64,000 bases of DNA from Opacimonas sp002292215 (GCA_943846745.1 OX044360.1:2728001-2792000); one strand, 5' to 3'; counted from the stretch's first letter, positions 45,744 to 55,855 are shown. The notes: generated by a model from the sequence alone, not told the origin. Made by a program: numbers and translations.

Positions 45744-46985
45744 ATGGGATTATTTCGACAACAAGCGATTAATACACAGCGACCCAGTGTCATTGGAGAG
45801 TTAATTATTCCACCTAGTCAATGGATAGGGCGAACTGTCGCTGGTGCATTACTATGTTTTGTCATGGTTAGTGCATGGACGTTAACTAGACAATATCAAC
45901 AAACGCATGCTGTCAGGGGGATAACACAATATACCCAAGGTGAGTATGCGATTGTCAATCAACACTTAGGTGAAGTCACCGACATTTATGTGCAACCTAA
46001 TGAGGTCGTGAAACAAGGACAAGCCTTGTTTAGTTTAAGCCATATAGCGAGTGCACGGTTCTCGAAGGCCGATTTGGATGCGCAGGTATTACAATATCAA
46101 GCGCTGCATCATCAACTTGAAAATAAACAAAAAGAGTTACAAAACGCTTTTGCTGCAGAAGCACATTTTGTCCATACCAGTCGTAGCAATACACAGCAAT
46201 TAATTGATAATCTGAGTGAACAAGCGCAAATTTTCACACCAGAGTTGGCATCCTTACAAACGCAGTTTGAGAAAATGACTCACCTGATGAAGCAAAAGGT
46301 AGTGACGAATCCACAGTGGATCCAAGCAGGTAGTCAGTTGAGCGCCGCAAAAGCCAATATGCTGCGATTTGATCAAGAAAAAATACAGCAGCAATCACAA
46401 CTCGCTTTATACACTCAGCAACTCGCGTTGATACGTTTAAAATATGCTGCGCAGCAAGATTCACTACAAGCGCAAATCACACAAAATAGCGCACAGTTGC
46501 AAGCGCTAGCACATCAGCGTTCATCCACTATTTATGCACCCAATGCTGGAATTATTACAAGGTTTACATTACAAACAGGGCAAACACTGGCAGCTCAAGA
46601 ACAGATTGCAATGTTGGTGCCTGAATCTGGACAATTAGTGGGCACGTTGCATATACCGAATTATGCATCTGGTAAAATTTACTTAGGGCAAACCGTGCAA
46701 CTGCAAATGAATGCCTACCCTTACAAACTCTATGGCATGGTAGAAACCAACATAATGCATATTGATACTGCAAGTATCTTATCTTCGAATGAAAACACAT
46801 ACCAACAAAATACGTTAAGTACCCAAGTCACTTTACCTAAACGGTGGGATCAGCAACCGGCACAACCGAATATTGAATTTCGCAGCGGTATGACATTTAC
46901 AGCCCATATCGTGACGCAGACGATGCCTTTATGGCAAAAAATATGGATTGGGATCTCCGGCAACACGGAGAACTATCATGGTTAA
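45744..46985 (+). CDS. HlyD/CvaA-type membrane fusion protein
   Basis: It has 413 residues: cytoplasmic N-terminus, a membrane span at about 30-48 (TVAGALLCFVMVSAWTLT), a biotinyl/lipoyl-like strand (GEYAIVNQHLGEVTDIYVQPNEVVKQGQ), a Q-rich coiled-coil hairpin at about 105-240, the second lipoyl half (STIYAPNAGIITRFTLQTGQTL) and a beta-barrel. It overlaps the exporter ATPase gene by 8 bp. The pair matches the CvaA/CvaB or RaxA/RaxB layout of peptide exporters; an outer-membrane TolC partner is expected elsewhere. Confidence 0.9.
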   Translation: MGLFRQQAINTQRPSVIGELIIPPSQWIGRTVAGALLCFVMVSAWTLTRQYQQTHAVRGITQYTQGEYAIVNQHLGEVTDIYVQPNEVVKQGQALFSLSHIASARFSKADLDAQVLQYQALHHQLENKQKELQNAFAAEAHFVHTSRSNTQQLIDNLSEQAQIFTPELASLQTQFEKMTHLMKQKVVTNPQWIQAGSQLSAAKANMLRFDQEKIQQQSQLALYTQQLALIRLKYAAQQDSLQAQITQNSAQLQALAHQRSSTIYAPNAGIITRFTLQTGQTLAAQEQIAMLVPESGQLVGTLHIPNYASGKIYLGQTVQLQMNAYPYKLYGMVETNIMHIDTASILSSNENTYQQNTLSTQVTLPKRWDQQPAQPNIEFRSGMTFTAHIVTQTMPLWQKIWIGISGNTENYHG

Positions 46986-49116
46986 CCGTCTTACGTTTGC
47001 ATGGGGTAAAAAGACACCACTGATCCTCCAACAACAAAATACAGAGTGTGGACCTGCATGCATCGCGATGGTGTGTTCATATCATGGTTTACAACTCGAC
47101 ATGGTGAGTATTAGGCAGCAATGTTTGTTGCATAATTTAAGCTTACAAGGGATGAATTTGCTGCAGCTGAATCAATTGGCTGCACTGAATAAGTTGACAC
47201 CGAGAGCGGTACAGTGCGAAGTCGAGGAGCTAGCGCAACTCCCGTTACCCTGTGTGTTACATTGGGACATGCAGCACTTTGTGGTGTTAACCAAATTGTC
47301 AGGACGAGGTAAAAATGTGGTATTCCAGATTAATGATCCTGCTGGAGGTACTAGTCAGCTAACCCCTATACAGCTTTCAAAGCATTTTACGGGGATCGCA
47401 CTAACATTGATACCGAGCATTGATTTTGTGAGAGATAACGTGACACAACCCGTCAGGATCCGGGATCTATGGCAACGAGCACCTGGCTTGATGGGCACAT
47501 TGTGGCAACTAGGCGCATTAAGTTTAGTACTGCAACTGTTAGCCTTAACCACCCCCTATTACATGCAATGGATCATGGATGAGGTGTTACTCACCTATGA
47601 TGTACAGCTATTACTGGTGTTGGCGATAGGCTTTAGTGGCGTGCTATTGTTTTCTACCTTAATCGGCATGTTACGCAGTTGGTTGGTCGTTCGGTGTACA
47701 AACTTTTTGGCATTGAGTTTAGGCAGTGGTGTGCTGCGTCATTTGTTACGCCTCCCTCATGACTTTTTTGTCCAACGACATTTGGGAGATATCGCGTCTC
47801 GGTTTGATTCGGTACACGCGATAAATGAACGCATCAGTTCCGGTATTACTGAGACTGCTATTGATGGGGTTATGGCATTAAGCATTTTGATCGTGATGTG
47901 TTTTTACGGCTGGGAATTAACGTTCACGGTATTAGGATTTATGTGTGTATATGGCATATTGCGTTGGCTTTTTTATCAACCATTACAAACCGCAACACAT
48001 GCACAATTAGAGACTAAGGCAAAAGCAGATAGTGTATTTTTGGAAAGCGTACGCACTAATCAAACCTTAACGTTATTTAACCAAACGGATGCAAGGCACC
48101 AACAATGGCAGCACAAATATGTTGATTCATTAAATACAGGGATCGTGTTGAGCCGGTGGAATATCAGTTTTGATGCAGTCAATAAACTGTTATTTGGTAT
48201 TGAAAATATCATTGTCATTGTGCTTGCGACTCATATGGTAATGGCACAAACCATTACTTTGGGCATGCTGATTGCTTTTATTGCCTATAAAAATATGTTC
48301 ACCGGGCGCATCGCGAGTTTAATTGAACATTTAATTCTATTTAAAATGTTGGGTATGCACATGCAGCGTTTAAGCGATATTACCCATACGCCTATTCAGC
48401 CACATTTGGAGGCTAAACGTGCCTTGGTTATGACACAACAAACAGGGACTGGGGGAGCATTAACACTTGAAAATGTCACATTTCACTATCCTGGCTCAAG
48501 CCTAAATATTTTAGAAAACGTGAATTTACAAATTAATGCTGGTGATAGCCTTGTACTATCCGGACCTTCTGGTGGCGGAAAAACCACATTATTAAAAATC
48601 ATGCTTGGATTATTAACGCCTACATCCGGGAAAATTAAATATAACGGCGTGGATATTACGGACATAGGTCTTAATACTTACCGTAAGCAAATTTCGACAG
48701 TCATGCAAGATGATGTACTGTTAGCGGGAACAGTATTGGATAATATCACTTTTTTTGCAGAAAATATCGATACTGAACGTGTACAAAACGTGATCAAGCA
48801 GTGTCAGTTACAAACAGTAATCGCCCAATTAGCTATGGGGTTACAGAGTTTAGTCGGCGAATTAGGCGCACAATTATCTGGTGGGCAAATTCAGCGCATT
48901 TTATTAGCACGGGCGTTATATCAACAGCCACAAATATTGTTTTTAGATGAGGCGACAAGTGCATTGGATCAACCTAATGAAGCGCTAATTGTTCAATCAT
49001 TAGCAGATCTTAGCATCACTAAAATTCATATTGCTCACCGCCAAGAAACCATAGCGCATGCGCAGTTACATTATGAAATATCGATGGACGGATTACAGTT
49101 AATGAATAAAACCTAA
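46978..49116 (+). CDS. Peptidase-containing ABC exporter (C39, CvaB/RaxB type)
   Basis: Exports small peptides and cuts their leaders. It has 712 residues from ATG 46978, with GGAG before it. An N-terminal C39 peptidase has Cys24 in NTECGPACIAM, His100 in MQHFVVL and Asp120 in INDPAGG; six membrane spans follow at about 165-440; the ATPase at about 495-705 has GPSGGGKTT, LSGGQIQR and ILFLDEATSALD. All catalytic residues are present, so it should be active. The usual cargo has a double-glycine leader; I found none beside it. Confidence 0.95.
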   Translation: MVNRLTFAWGKKTPLILQQQNTECGPACIAMVCSYHGLQLDMVSIRQQCLLHNLSLQGMNLLQLNQLAALNKLTPRAVQCEVEELAQLPLPCVLHWDMQHFVVLTKLSGRGKNVVFQINDPAGGTSQLTPIQLSKHFTGIALTLIPSIDFVRDNVTQPVRIRDLWQRAPGLMGTLWQLGALSLVLQLLALTTPYYMQWIMDEVLLTYDVQLLLVLAIGFSGVLLFSTLIGMLRSWLVVRCTNFLALSLGSGVLRHLLRLPHDFFVQRHLGDIASRFDSVHAINERISSGITETAIDGVMALSILIVMCFYGWELTFTVLGFMCVYGILRWLFYQPLQTATHAQLETKAKADSVFLESVRTNQTLTLFNQTDARHQQWQHKYVDSLNTGIVLSRWNISFDAVNKLLFGIENIIVIVLATHMVMAQTITLGMLIAFIAYKNMFTGRIASLIEHLILFKMLGMHMQRLSDITHTPIQPHLEAKRALVMTQQTGTGGALTLENVTFHYPGSSLNILENVNLQINAGDSLVLSGPSGGGKTTLLKIMLGLLTPTSGKIKYNGVDITDIGLNTYRKQISTVMQDDVLLAGTVLDNITFFAENIDTERVQNVIKQCQLQTVIAQLAMGLQSLVGELGAQLSGGQIQRILLARALYQQPQILFLDEATSALDQPNEALIVQSLADLSITKIHIAHRQETIAHAQLHYEISMDGLQLMNKT

Positions 49117-49135
49117 TATTTGTTGCAAATACCCC

Positions 49136-49164
49136 TTGACACTTTTTGCTACTCGTCTTACTAT
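49136..49164 (+). promoter_or_regulatory. Promoter of the tRNA-His-Leu-Pro operon
   Basis: Consensus TTGACA at 49136 and TACTAT at 49159 with an exact 17-bp spacer, followed by a GC-rich GCGCACCGC discriminator, 35 bp before tRNA-His. Confidence 0.85.
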
Positions 49165-49199
49165 GCGCACCGCTTTCAACGGCGAAGAAGAACACTGTG

Positions 49200-49275
49200 G
49201 TGGGCGTAGCTCAGCTGGTAGAGCTCCGGATTGTGATTCCGGCGGTCGTGGGTTCAAACCCCATCGTCCACCCCA
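49200..49275 (+). tRNA. tRNA-His (GTG)
   Basis: 76 nt with encoded CCA; anticodon GTG at 49233-49235 in stem CCGGA/TCCGG. The acceptor GTGGGCG pairs with CGTCCAC, the discriminator is C, and the base before is G (49199), as needed for the G-1 identity element. Confidence 0.97.
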
Positions 49276-49326
49276 ATCTTCTAAGAATGTTGGTTGCGTG
49301 CCAGAGACTCTCTTCTCTCGGGTAAT

Positions 49327-49411
49327 GCGGGAGTGGTGGAATTGGTAGACACGCTGGATTTAGGTTCCAGTGCTTCACGGCGTGAGAGTTCAAGTCTCTC
49401 CTTCCGCACCA
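49327..49411 (+). tRNA. tRNA-Leu (TAG)
   Basis: 85 nt with a long variable arm (TGCTTCACGGCGTGA) and encoded CCA; anticodon TAG at 49361-49363 in stem CTGGA/TCCAG. Acceptor GCGGGAG/CTTCCGC with discriminator A, as for leucine tRNAs. Confidence 0.97.
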
Positions 49412-49447
49412 TATGTTTAAAACATATAAAAAAGCAGTTTTTAAGAT

Positions 49448-49524
49448 CGGTGAGTGGCGCAGCTTGGTAGCGCACTTGGTTTGGGTCCAAGGGGTCGTAG
49501 GTTCGAATCCTATCTCACCGACCA
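49448..49524 (+). tRNA. tRNA-Pro (TGG), copy 2
   Basis: 77 nt with encoded CCA, identical to 40600-40676; identity stops at the gene borders on both sides. Third gene of the His-Leu-Pro operon, the order of the E. coli argX-hisR-leuT-proM operon without its first gene. Confidence 0.98.
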
Positions 49525-49725
49525 TCTTAAAATACCTGCAATCTTCCTAATGATATAAAATTTAAATAATACAATCTCAATCCTGTATTAAATCTTCTCT
49601 GTACTAAATCTTCTTGTAACTGTATAATGCGCCGTCTTTTATAATGGGTCTGAACACCTATATGTTCGCATATAAGTAAACAGTTCAGTTAACCGCGCAT
49701 GAATGCGCACAGTTGAGGTAGAATA

Positions 49726-51036
49726 ATGCAAGTTTCAATCGAAACGACTCAAGGTTTAGAGCGCCGTGTAACGGTCGCAGTTCCAGCAGCTTCAGTCGAT
49801 GATGCAGTTAAAGTACGTTTACAACAATTAGCTAAAACACAGCGTATTAACGGCTTCCGTCCTGGTAAAGTACCAGTCAAAGTGTTACAAAAGCGTTTTG
49901 GTGCGTCGGTTCGTCAAGAAGTCGCTGGTGACTTAATGCAGCGTCATTTTTATGAAGCCATTATTCAAGAAAAAATTACTCCAGCAGGCATGCCAGCTTT
50001 TGATTTGACCAAAGACGTTGCTGGTGAAGATTTAGAATTCACTGCAGTATTTGAAGTTTATCCTGAGCTAGAACTAAAAGACTTAGATAAGTTGGAAGTT
50101 GAAACGCCAGTAGTAGAAATCAAAGACAAAGACCTTAAAGAAATGATGGTTACGTTGCAAAAGCAGCACGCTGAATGGAAAGAAGGCAAACGTAAAGCTA
50201 AGAAAGACGATCGTGTAACGATTGATTTTGTTGGTTCTATCGACGGTGAAGAGTTCGAAGGCGGCAAAGCTGAAGATTTCCCATTAGAGCTAGGTAAAGA
50301 TCGCATGATCCCTGGTTTTGAAACAAACATTGTTGGCCTTAAGCCTGGTGAAGAGTGTGTAGCTGAAGTAACATTCCCTGAAGATTACCATGCTGAAGCG
50401 TTAAAAGGTAAAGCGGCAACGTTCGCCATTACTGTGAAGAAAGTTGAAGGCTTAAACTTACCTAAAGTAGACGAAGAATTTGCAAAGCTGTTCGGTGTTG
50501 AAGAAGGTGGCGTTGAAGCATTAGAAGCTGAAGTTAAAAAGAACATGCAGCGTGAACTTGACCAAACAGTTAAAGCTAAAGTCAAAGAAAACGTGATTGC
50601 AGCGTTAATTGCATCGCAAGAAGTTGAAGTGCCTGCGGCGCTTATTGACCAAGAAGTGAATGCATTACGTGACCAAGCAAAACAGCGTTTTGCGCAACAA
50701 GGTCAAGCGGATCCAAGTACTTTACCAGAGTTACCAGCAGAATTGTTTACTGACAATGCTAAGCGTAGAGTATCAATTGGTCTGATCTTAGGTGAAGTGA
50801 TTAAAGCAAACGATCTTAAAGCCGATGAAGATAAAGTGAATGCGTTAATCGAAACTACTGCTTCTGCATATGAAGATCCAAGTGAAGTGATTGAATATTA
50901 CAAAACAAATCAAGAGCTTATGAGCCAAATGCAAAATGTTGCATTAGAAGAGCAAGCAATTGATTGGGTTCTTGCACAAGCTAAAGTCAAAGCAGTGACA
51001 ACTAAATTTGACGAGATTATGAACAAACAAGCGTAA
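49726..51036 (+). CDS. tig: Trigger factor
   Basis: Ribosome-bound chaperone and prolyl isomerase that meets nascent chains. It has 436 residues: an N-terminal ribosome-binding domain with the docking loop GFRPGKVPVKVLQKRFG at about 43-60, an FKBP-type isomerase domain at about 150-240 (DDRVTIDFVGSIDGEEFEGGKAEDF) and a helical C-terminal cradle. It heads the tig-clpP-clpX-lon-hupB-ppiD series after a 201-bp AT-rich leader. Confidence 0.98.
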   Translation: MQVSIETTQGLERRVTVAVPAASVDDAVKVRLQQLAKTQRINGFRPGKVPVKVLQKRFGASVRQEVAGDLMQRHFYEAIIQEKITPAGMPAFDLTKDVAGEDLEFTAVFEVYPELELKDLDKLEVETPVVEIKDKDLKEMMVTLQKQHAEWKEGKRKAKKDDRVTIDFVGSIDGEEFEGGKAEDFPLELGKDRMIPGFETNIVGLKPGEECVAEVTFPEDYHAEALKGKAATFAITVKKVEGLNLPKVDEEFAKLFGVEEGGVEALEAEVKKNMQRELDQTVKAKVKENVIAALIASQEVEVPAALIDQEVNALRDQAKQRFAQQGQADPSTLPELPAELFTDNAKRRVSIGLILGEVIKANDLKADEDKVNALIETTASAYEDPSEVIEYYKTNQELMSQMQNVALEEQAIDWVLAQAKVKAVTTKFDEIMNKQA

Positions 51037-51080
51037 TACTCAAATTACGTTTGACTTTCATAGTCATCAACTGATTAAAT

Positions 51081-51104
51081 GCCCAGTATTCACTGGGCTT
51101 TTTT
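51081..51104 (+). terminator. Terminator between tig and clpP
   Basis: A 7-bp GC-rich stem (GCCCAGT / ACTGGGC) with loop ATTC, followed by TTTTTT, 15 bp before clpP. Confidence 0.85.
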
Positions 51105-51118
51105 ATACCAATAAGGAT

Positions 51119-51751
51119 ATGCAATTGAACATATTTGACGAGACACAAAACGCTTTGGTACCTATGGTTATTGAACAAACCTCAAAGGGCGAGCGTTCAT
51201 TTGACATCTATTCACGTTTATTAAAAGAAAATGTAATCTTTTTAGTGGGTCAAGTTGAAGACCACATGGCAAATCTGATTGTGGCACAGATGTTATTTTT
51301 AGAAGCTGAAAATCCGGAAAAAGATATTTTTCTTTACATCAATTCTCCAGGTGGTTCTGTGACTGCTGGGATGGCCATTTATGATACGATGAAGTTTATC
51401 AAGCCAGACGTGAGTACTGTATGTATTGGTCAGGCAGCAAGCATGGGAGCCTTTTTGCTTTCTGGCGGTGCCAAAGGCAAGCGTTATTGTTTACCTAATG
51501 CGCGTGTCATGATTCACCAACCATTGGGTGGTTTCCAAGGTCAAGCATCTGATTTTGAGATCCACGCGAAAGAAATTTTATCGATTAAAGAAAAGCTTAA
51601 TCGCTTAATGGCCGAACATACGGGACGTGATTATGAGCAGCTAGCTCACGACACTGACCGAGATAATTTTTTAAATGCACAAGAATCGGTTGATTATGGT
51701 TTGATTGACCATATTATGACTAGTAGACTTGATGCAATATCAGGCAAATAA
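51119..51751 (+). CDS. clpP: ATP-dependent Clp protease proteolytic subunit
   Basis: Serine protease forming the double-heptamer chamber used with ClpX or ClpA. It has 210 residues. The triad is Ser108 (GQAASMGAFLLSGG), His133 (ARVMIHQPLGG) and Asp182 (HDTDRDNFLNA). AAGGA precedes the ATG. The first 14 residues form the propeptide expected in this family. clpX is 71 bp downstream. Confidence 0.98.
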   Translation: MQLNIFDETQNALVPMVIEQTSKGERSFDIYSRLLKENVIFLVGQVEDHMANLIVAQMLFLEAENPEKDIFLYINSPGGSVTAGMAIYDTMKFIKPDVSTVCIGQAASMGAFLLSGGAKGKRYCLPNARVMIHQPLGGFQGQASDFEIHAKEILSIKEKLNRLMAEHTGRDYEQLAHDTDRDNFLNAQESVDYGLIDHIMTSRLDAISGK

Positions 51752-51822
51752 ATCAAATTGAGCTATATTTATACTACTGAGTGTAAATTTAGGCATCATA
51801 CAAATAGCAGGGCGGTACATAA

Positions 51823-53103
51823 ATGAGTGACAAACCAAAGAGTGATGGCGATAACAAGCTTTTATATTGTTCTTTCTGTGGCAAAAGCCAGCATGAAGTA
51901 CGTAAGCTTATAGCTGGACCTTCCGTATTTATTTGCGATGAATGCGTTGATTTATGTAATGATATTATTCGTGAAGAAATTAAAGAGATTTCTCCAAAGC
52001 AAAAACATGACGCCTTACCTACGCCGCAAGAGATCCACGCTCATTTAAATGACTATGTGATTGGTCAAGAGCATGCTAAAAAAGTATTGTCAGTTGCCGT
52101 TTATAACCATTATAAGCGATTGAAAAATGGCGATATGCATGACGGTGTAGAACTAGGTAAGAGTAATATCTTGTTAATTGGTCCTACAGGTAGTGGTAAA
52201 ACATTACTCGCAGAGACGCTAGCTAGATTGTTAGATGTACCCTTTACCATGGCTGATGCAACAACATTAACTGAAGCCGGTTATGTGGGTGAAGATGTTG
52301 AAAATATTATTCAAAAATTACTGCAAAAATGTGATTACGATGTAGAAAAAGCGCAACGTGGAATTGTGTATATCGATGAGATCGATAAGATTTCACGTAA
52401 ATCTGATAACCCATCGATTACTCGTGATGTCTCGGGTGAAGGGGTACAGCAAGCGTTGCTTAAACTGATTGAAGGTACGGTCGCATCGGTACCACCTCAA
52501 GGTGGTCGTAAGCATCCTCAGCAAGAGTTTTTACAAGTAGACACGTCAAAAATCTTGTTTATTTGTGGTGGTGCGTTTGCTGGTTTAGATAAAGTTATTG
52601 AGCAGCGTTCACAAAAGGGTGCAGGGATTGGTTTTGGCGCTCAAGTCAAAAACTCTTCAGGCCGGAAGGCTGAAGGTGAGTTGCTTAAAGAAGTCGAACC
52701 GGAAGATTTAGTTCGTTACGGTTTGATTCCTGAGTTTATCGGTCGCTTACCGGTTGTAACTAGTTTAGAAGAATTGAGTGAAGAAGCTTTAATTCAAATT
52801 TTAACTGAACCTAAAAATGCGATTACTAAACAATACGGTGCATTGTTTGCATTAGAAAATACTCAGTTAGAGTTTCGTGATGATGCGTTAGCAGCGATTG
52901 CCAAAAAAGCAATGGACCGAAAAACCGGAGCTCGAGGCTTACGTTCAATCGTTGAAGCGGTATTATTAGAAACAATGTATCAGTTACCTTCGACTGATAA
53001 CGTGAGTAAGGTAGTCGTAGATGAATCCGTTATACAAGGTGAATCTCAACCTATTTTAATCTACGACCGGGCCGACCAAGCGGTTGGCGCAGAGTTGGAT
53101 TAG
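51823..53103 (+). CDS. clpX: ClpX unfoldase
   Basis: AAA+ unfoldase that feeds ClpP. It has 426 residues: an N-terminal C4 zinc domain (CSFCGKSQHEV...CDECVDLC) at about 15-45, Walker A GPTGSGKT at about 123, Walker B IVYIDEIDKI, and the ClpP-docking loop GAGIGFGAQV at about 268. Its terminator separates it from lon. Confidence 0.98.
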   Translation: MSDKPKSDGDNKLLYCSFCGKSQHEVRKLIAGPSVFICDECVDLCNDIIREEIKEISPKQKHDALPTPQEIHAHLNDYVIGQEHAKKVLSVAVYNHYKRLKNGDMHDGVELGKSNILLIGPTGSGKTLLAETLARLLDVPFTMADATTLTEAGYVGEDVENIIQKLLQKCDYDVEKAQRGIVYIDEIDKISRKSDNPSITRDVSGEGVQQALLKLIEGTVASVPPQGGRKHPQQEFLQVDTSKILFICGGAFAGLDKVIEQRSQKGAGIGFGAQVKNSSGRKAEGELLKEVEPEDLVRYGLIPEFIGRLPVVTSLEELSEEALIQILTEPKNAITKQYGALFALENTQLEFRDDALAAIAKKAMDRKTGARGLRSIVEAVLLETMYQLPSTDNVSKVVVDESVIQGESQPILIYDRADQAVGAELD

Positions 53104-53120
53104 CAGTTAGATTAATAAAT

Positions 53121-53146
53121 AGGCCTGGTGACAGGCCTTTTTTTTA
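53121..53146 (+). terminator. Terminator after clpX
   Basis: AGGCCTG / CAGGCCT stem with loop GTGA and eight Ts, directly after clpX. Confidence 0.9.
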
Positions 53147-53175
53147 CAAAAAATACCACTTATTTTAATTCTATG

Positions 53176-53203
53176 ATTGAACTTTCTCATCTTTGCCACA
53201 TAT
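53176..53203 (+). promoter_or_regulatory. Possible heat-shock (sigma-32) promoter of lon
   Basis: ATTGAAC at 53176 and GCCACAT at 53195 resemble the sigma-32 pair CTTGAAA / CCCCAT-T at a plausible distance, about 34 bp before lon. The match is partial; the idea rests on lon being a sigma-32 gene in E. coli. Confidence 0.3.
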
Positions 53204-53236
53204 TAATACAATACACTTTATAAAAAAGAGAACAAA

Positions 53237-55588
53237 ATGACAGAAGAGCATGATCAAATGGATATGCCGATCCTTGCCTTACGCGATGTAGTTGTTTACC
53301 CGCATATGGTTATTCCATTATTTGTTGGGCGCAATAAATCTATTCAGTGTCTTGAATTTGCAATGGAAAACAACAAGCAGATTTTCCTTGTCGCTCAAAA
53401 AGATGCCAGTATCGACGAACCTACAGCAGATGATATTTATACTACTGGGACTATTGCCACTATTTTGCAGTTACTTAAACTGCCAGATGGTACGGTCAAA
53501 GTACTAGTCGAGGGGTCTGTTCGGGGTTCAATTTTAAAATACGATCAACATGAGCCATTCTTTAAAGGTCGAATCTTGTCGATGATTGATGAGCCGGTTC
53601 CTGAAAGTGATCAAGAGGTATTATCACGCACGGCGATTTCTCAGTTCGAAGGGTATGTTAAATTAAACAAAAAGATCCCACCTGAGGTGCTGACTTCGTT
53701 AACGGGTATTGAAGAAGTTGCTCGTCTTGCGGATACTATGGCTGCTCACATGCCTCTTAAACTATCGGAAAAGCAAAAAGTGCTGGAGATGGTCAAAGTT
53801 GAAGAACGTTTAGAGTATTTGATGGCGTTGATGGAAGGCGAAATTGACTTATTACAAGTTGAAAAGAAAATCCGTACACGTGTTAAAAAGCAAATGGAAA
53901 AGTCTCAACGAGAGTATTACCTCAATGAGCAAATGAAAGCGATTCAAAAAGAATTGGGTGAGTTAGATGACACACCTGATGAGTTCGAGGCATTAGCACT
54001 GAAAATCAAAGAAGCTAAAATGCCAGAAGATGCGCTAGATAAAGCGCGTGCGGAATTACAAAAGCTAAAAATGATGTCACCAATGTCCGCAGAAGCGACG
54101 GTGGTGCGTAGTTATATTGAATGGCTCACCAAGGTACCATGGCATAAGCGCAGCCCCGTTAAGAAAGATCTTGCTCGTGCACAAGAAGTCTTAGATTCTG
54201 ACCATTACGGTCTAGATAAAGTAAAAGAACGAATTTTAGAGTATTTAGCCGTACAGCAACGTGTGCGTAAGCTCAAAGGTCCTATTTTATGTCTTGTTGG
54301 TCCTCCTGGTGTAGGTAAAACCTCATTGGGTCAATCCATCGCCAAAGCGACAGGGCGTAAATATGTCCGTATGGCGTTAGGTGGCGTCCGGGATGAAGCT
54401 GAGATCCGTGGGCATCGTCGTACTTATATCGGTTCGTTACCGGGTAAGCTCATCCAAAAAATGGCAAAGGTAGAAGTAAAGAACCCGTTATTCTTACTGG
54501 ATGAAATTGATAAAATGTCATCGGATATGCGTGGCGATCCTTCTTCTGCATTGCTTGAAGTGTTAGATCCTGAACAAAATTCAAGCTTTAGTGATCACTA
54601 TTTAGAAGTGGATTACGACTTATCAGATGTCATGTTTGTCGCGACATCGAATAGCATGGATATTCCTGGTCCTTTGTTAGATCGAATGGAAGTAATTCGT
54701 TTATCGGGTTATACCGAAGACGAAAAACTGAACATCGCTAAGCAGCATTTAATTGATAAGCAAATTGAACGCAATGGTCTCAAAGCCAAAGAGCTGACGA
54801 TTGAAGACTCGGCCATAGTTGGGATTATTCGTTATTACACTCGTGAAGCCGGTGTGCGTAGTTTAGAACGTGAAATTTCAAAAATATGTCGTAAAGCGGT
54901 CAAAATGATCCTCCTTAAAGAAACTAAAGCGCCAGTTATCGTGAATCAAGATAACCTAAATAAGTTTTTAGGTGTTCAACGTTTTGACTATGGTCGTGCG
55001 GAGAAAAACAATCAGGTTGGTCAAGTCAATGGCTTGGCATGGACACAAGTAGGGGGGGACTTACTCACTATTGAAAGTACTTCCGTCGTTGGTAAAGGCA
55101 AAACGACATTCACTGGTTCATTGGGTGATGTGATGCTTGAATCGATTAAAACGGCAATGACAGTTGTGCGTGCAAGAGCGGATAAATTACGTATTAATAG
55201 TGACTTTCATGAAAAACGTGATATCCATGTTCATGTTCCTGAAGGCGCTACACCAAAAGATGGGCCAAGTGCTGGTATCGGTATGTGTACCTCTTTAGTA
55301 TCTTCATTAACCGGAAATCCGGTTAAATGTGATGTTGCCATGACGGGTGAAATTACGTTACGTGGAGAAGTGTTGCCTATTGGCGGTTTGAAAGAAAAGC
55401 TGCTAGCGGCTCATAGAGGTGGAATTAAGACCGTTATTATTCCAAAAGATAATGCAAGGGATCTTGAAGATATCCCTGAAAATGTCAAAGCTGACCTAGA
55501 TATTCATCCTGTGCAGTGGATTGATGAGGTGTTGGAATTGGCGTTGGAAAACCCAATTGCTCAAATTTCAATCAAACAACCAGCATAA
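53237..55588 (+). CDS. lon: ATP-dependent protease Lon
   Basis: Degrades misfolded and regulatory proteins. It has 783 residues, as in E. coli: an N-terminal substrate domain (MDMPILALRDVVVYPHMVIPLFVGR), coiled-coil, AAA+ module with GPPGVGKTSLGQ at about 354 and FLLDEIDKM, and the protease domain with Ser-Lys dyad (Ser in PKDGPSAGIGM about 677, Lys in GGLKEKLLAAHRGG about 720). Confidence 0.98.
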   Translation: MTEEHDQMDMPILALRDVVVYPHMVIPLFVGRNKSIQCLEFAMENNKQIFLVAQKDASIDEPTADDIYTTGTIATILQLLKLPDGTVKVLVEGSVRGSILKYDQHEPFFKGRILSMIDEPVPESDQEVLSRTAISQFEGYVKLNKKIPPEVLTSLTGIEEVARLADTMAAHMPLKLSEKQKVLEMVKVEERLEYLMALMEGEIDLLQVEKKIRTRVKKQMEKSQREYYLNEQMKAIQKELGELDDTPDEFEALALKIKEAKMPEDALDKARAELQKLKMMSPMSAEATVVRSYIEWLTKVPWHKRSPVKKDLARAQEVLDSDHYGLDKVKERILEYLAVQQRVRKLKGPILCLVGPPGVGKTSLGQSIAKATGRKYVRMALGGVRDEAEIRGHRRTYIGSLPGKLIQKMAKVEVKNPLFLLDEIDKMSSDMRGDPSSALLEVLDPEQNSSFSDHYLEVDYDLSDVMFVATSNSMDIPGPLLDRMEVIRLSGYTEDEKLNIAKQHLIDKQIERNGLKAKELTIEDSAIVGIIRYYTREAGVRSLEREISKICRKAVKMILLKETKAPVIVNQDNLNKFLGVQRFDYGRAEKNNQVGQVNGLAWTQVGGDLLTIESTSVVGKGKTTFTGSLGDVMLESIKTAMTVVRARADKLRINSDFHEKRDIHVHVPEGATPKDGPSAGIGMCTSLVSSLTGNPVKCDVAMTGEITLRGEVLPIGGLKEKLLAAHRGGIKTVIIPKDNARDLEDIPENVKADLDIHPVQWIDEVLELALENPIAQISIKQPA

Positions 55589-55855
55589 ATTGATTAAAAA
55601 ATAACCTAGGTTTGTTTTAAGGCCCAAGTTTTTTGACATTTTTTTTAAAAATCGACGGAAATGTTAATTTTTTTAAAATTAGGGCTTTCAACTTAGTCAA
55701 ATTGTGATACCTTAAGTTCATTAGTTGCTTGAAGCCCTTTATTTTATTGAGTTCAGCAATTAAAACTTGAAGCATTAATTGTCCATCTTAATATTTAAGA
55801 TATTCAATATAATAATAAATGTGTATTTTAATAAAAATAATGTAGGGGATCTTAC

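Noticed and set aside
40772..49135. Prophage or integrative element at the tRNA genes
   Set aside because: No integrase, att-like partial tRNA duplicate, or phage gene is seen; both tRNA-Pro copies are complete.
49136..49525. Several 66-104 codon ORFs on both strands
   Set aside because: They are translations of the tRNA-His, tRNA-Leu and tRNA-Pro genes.
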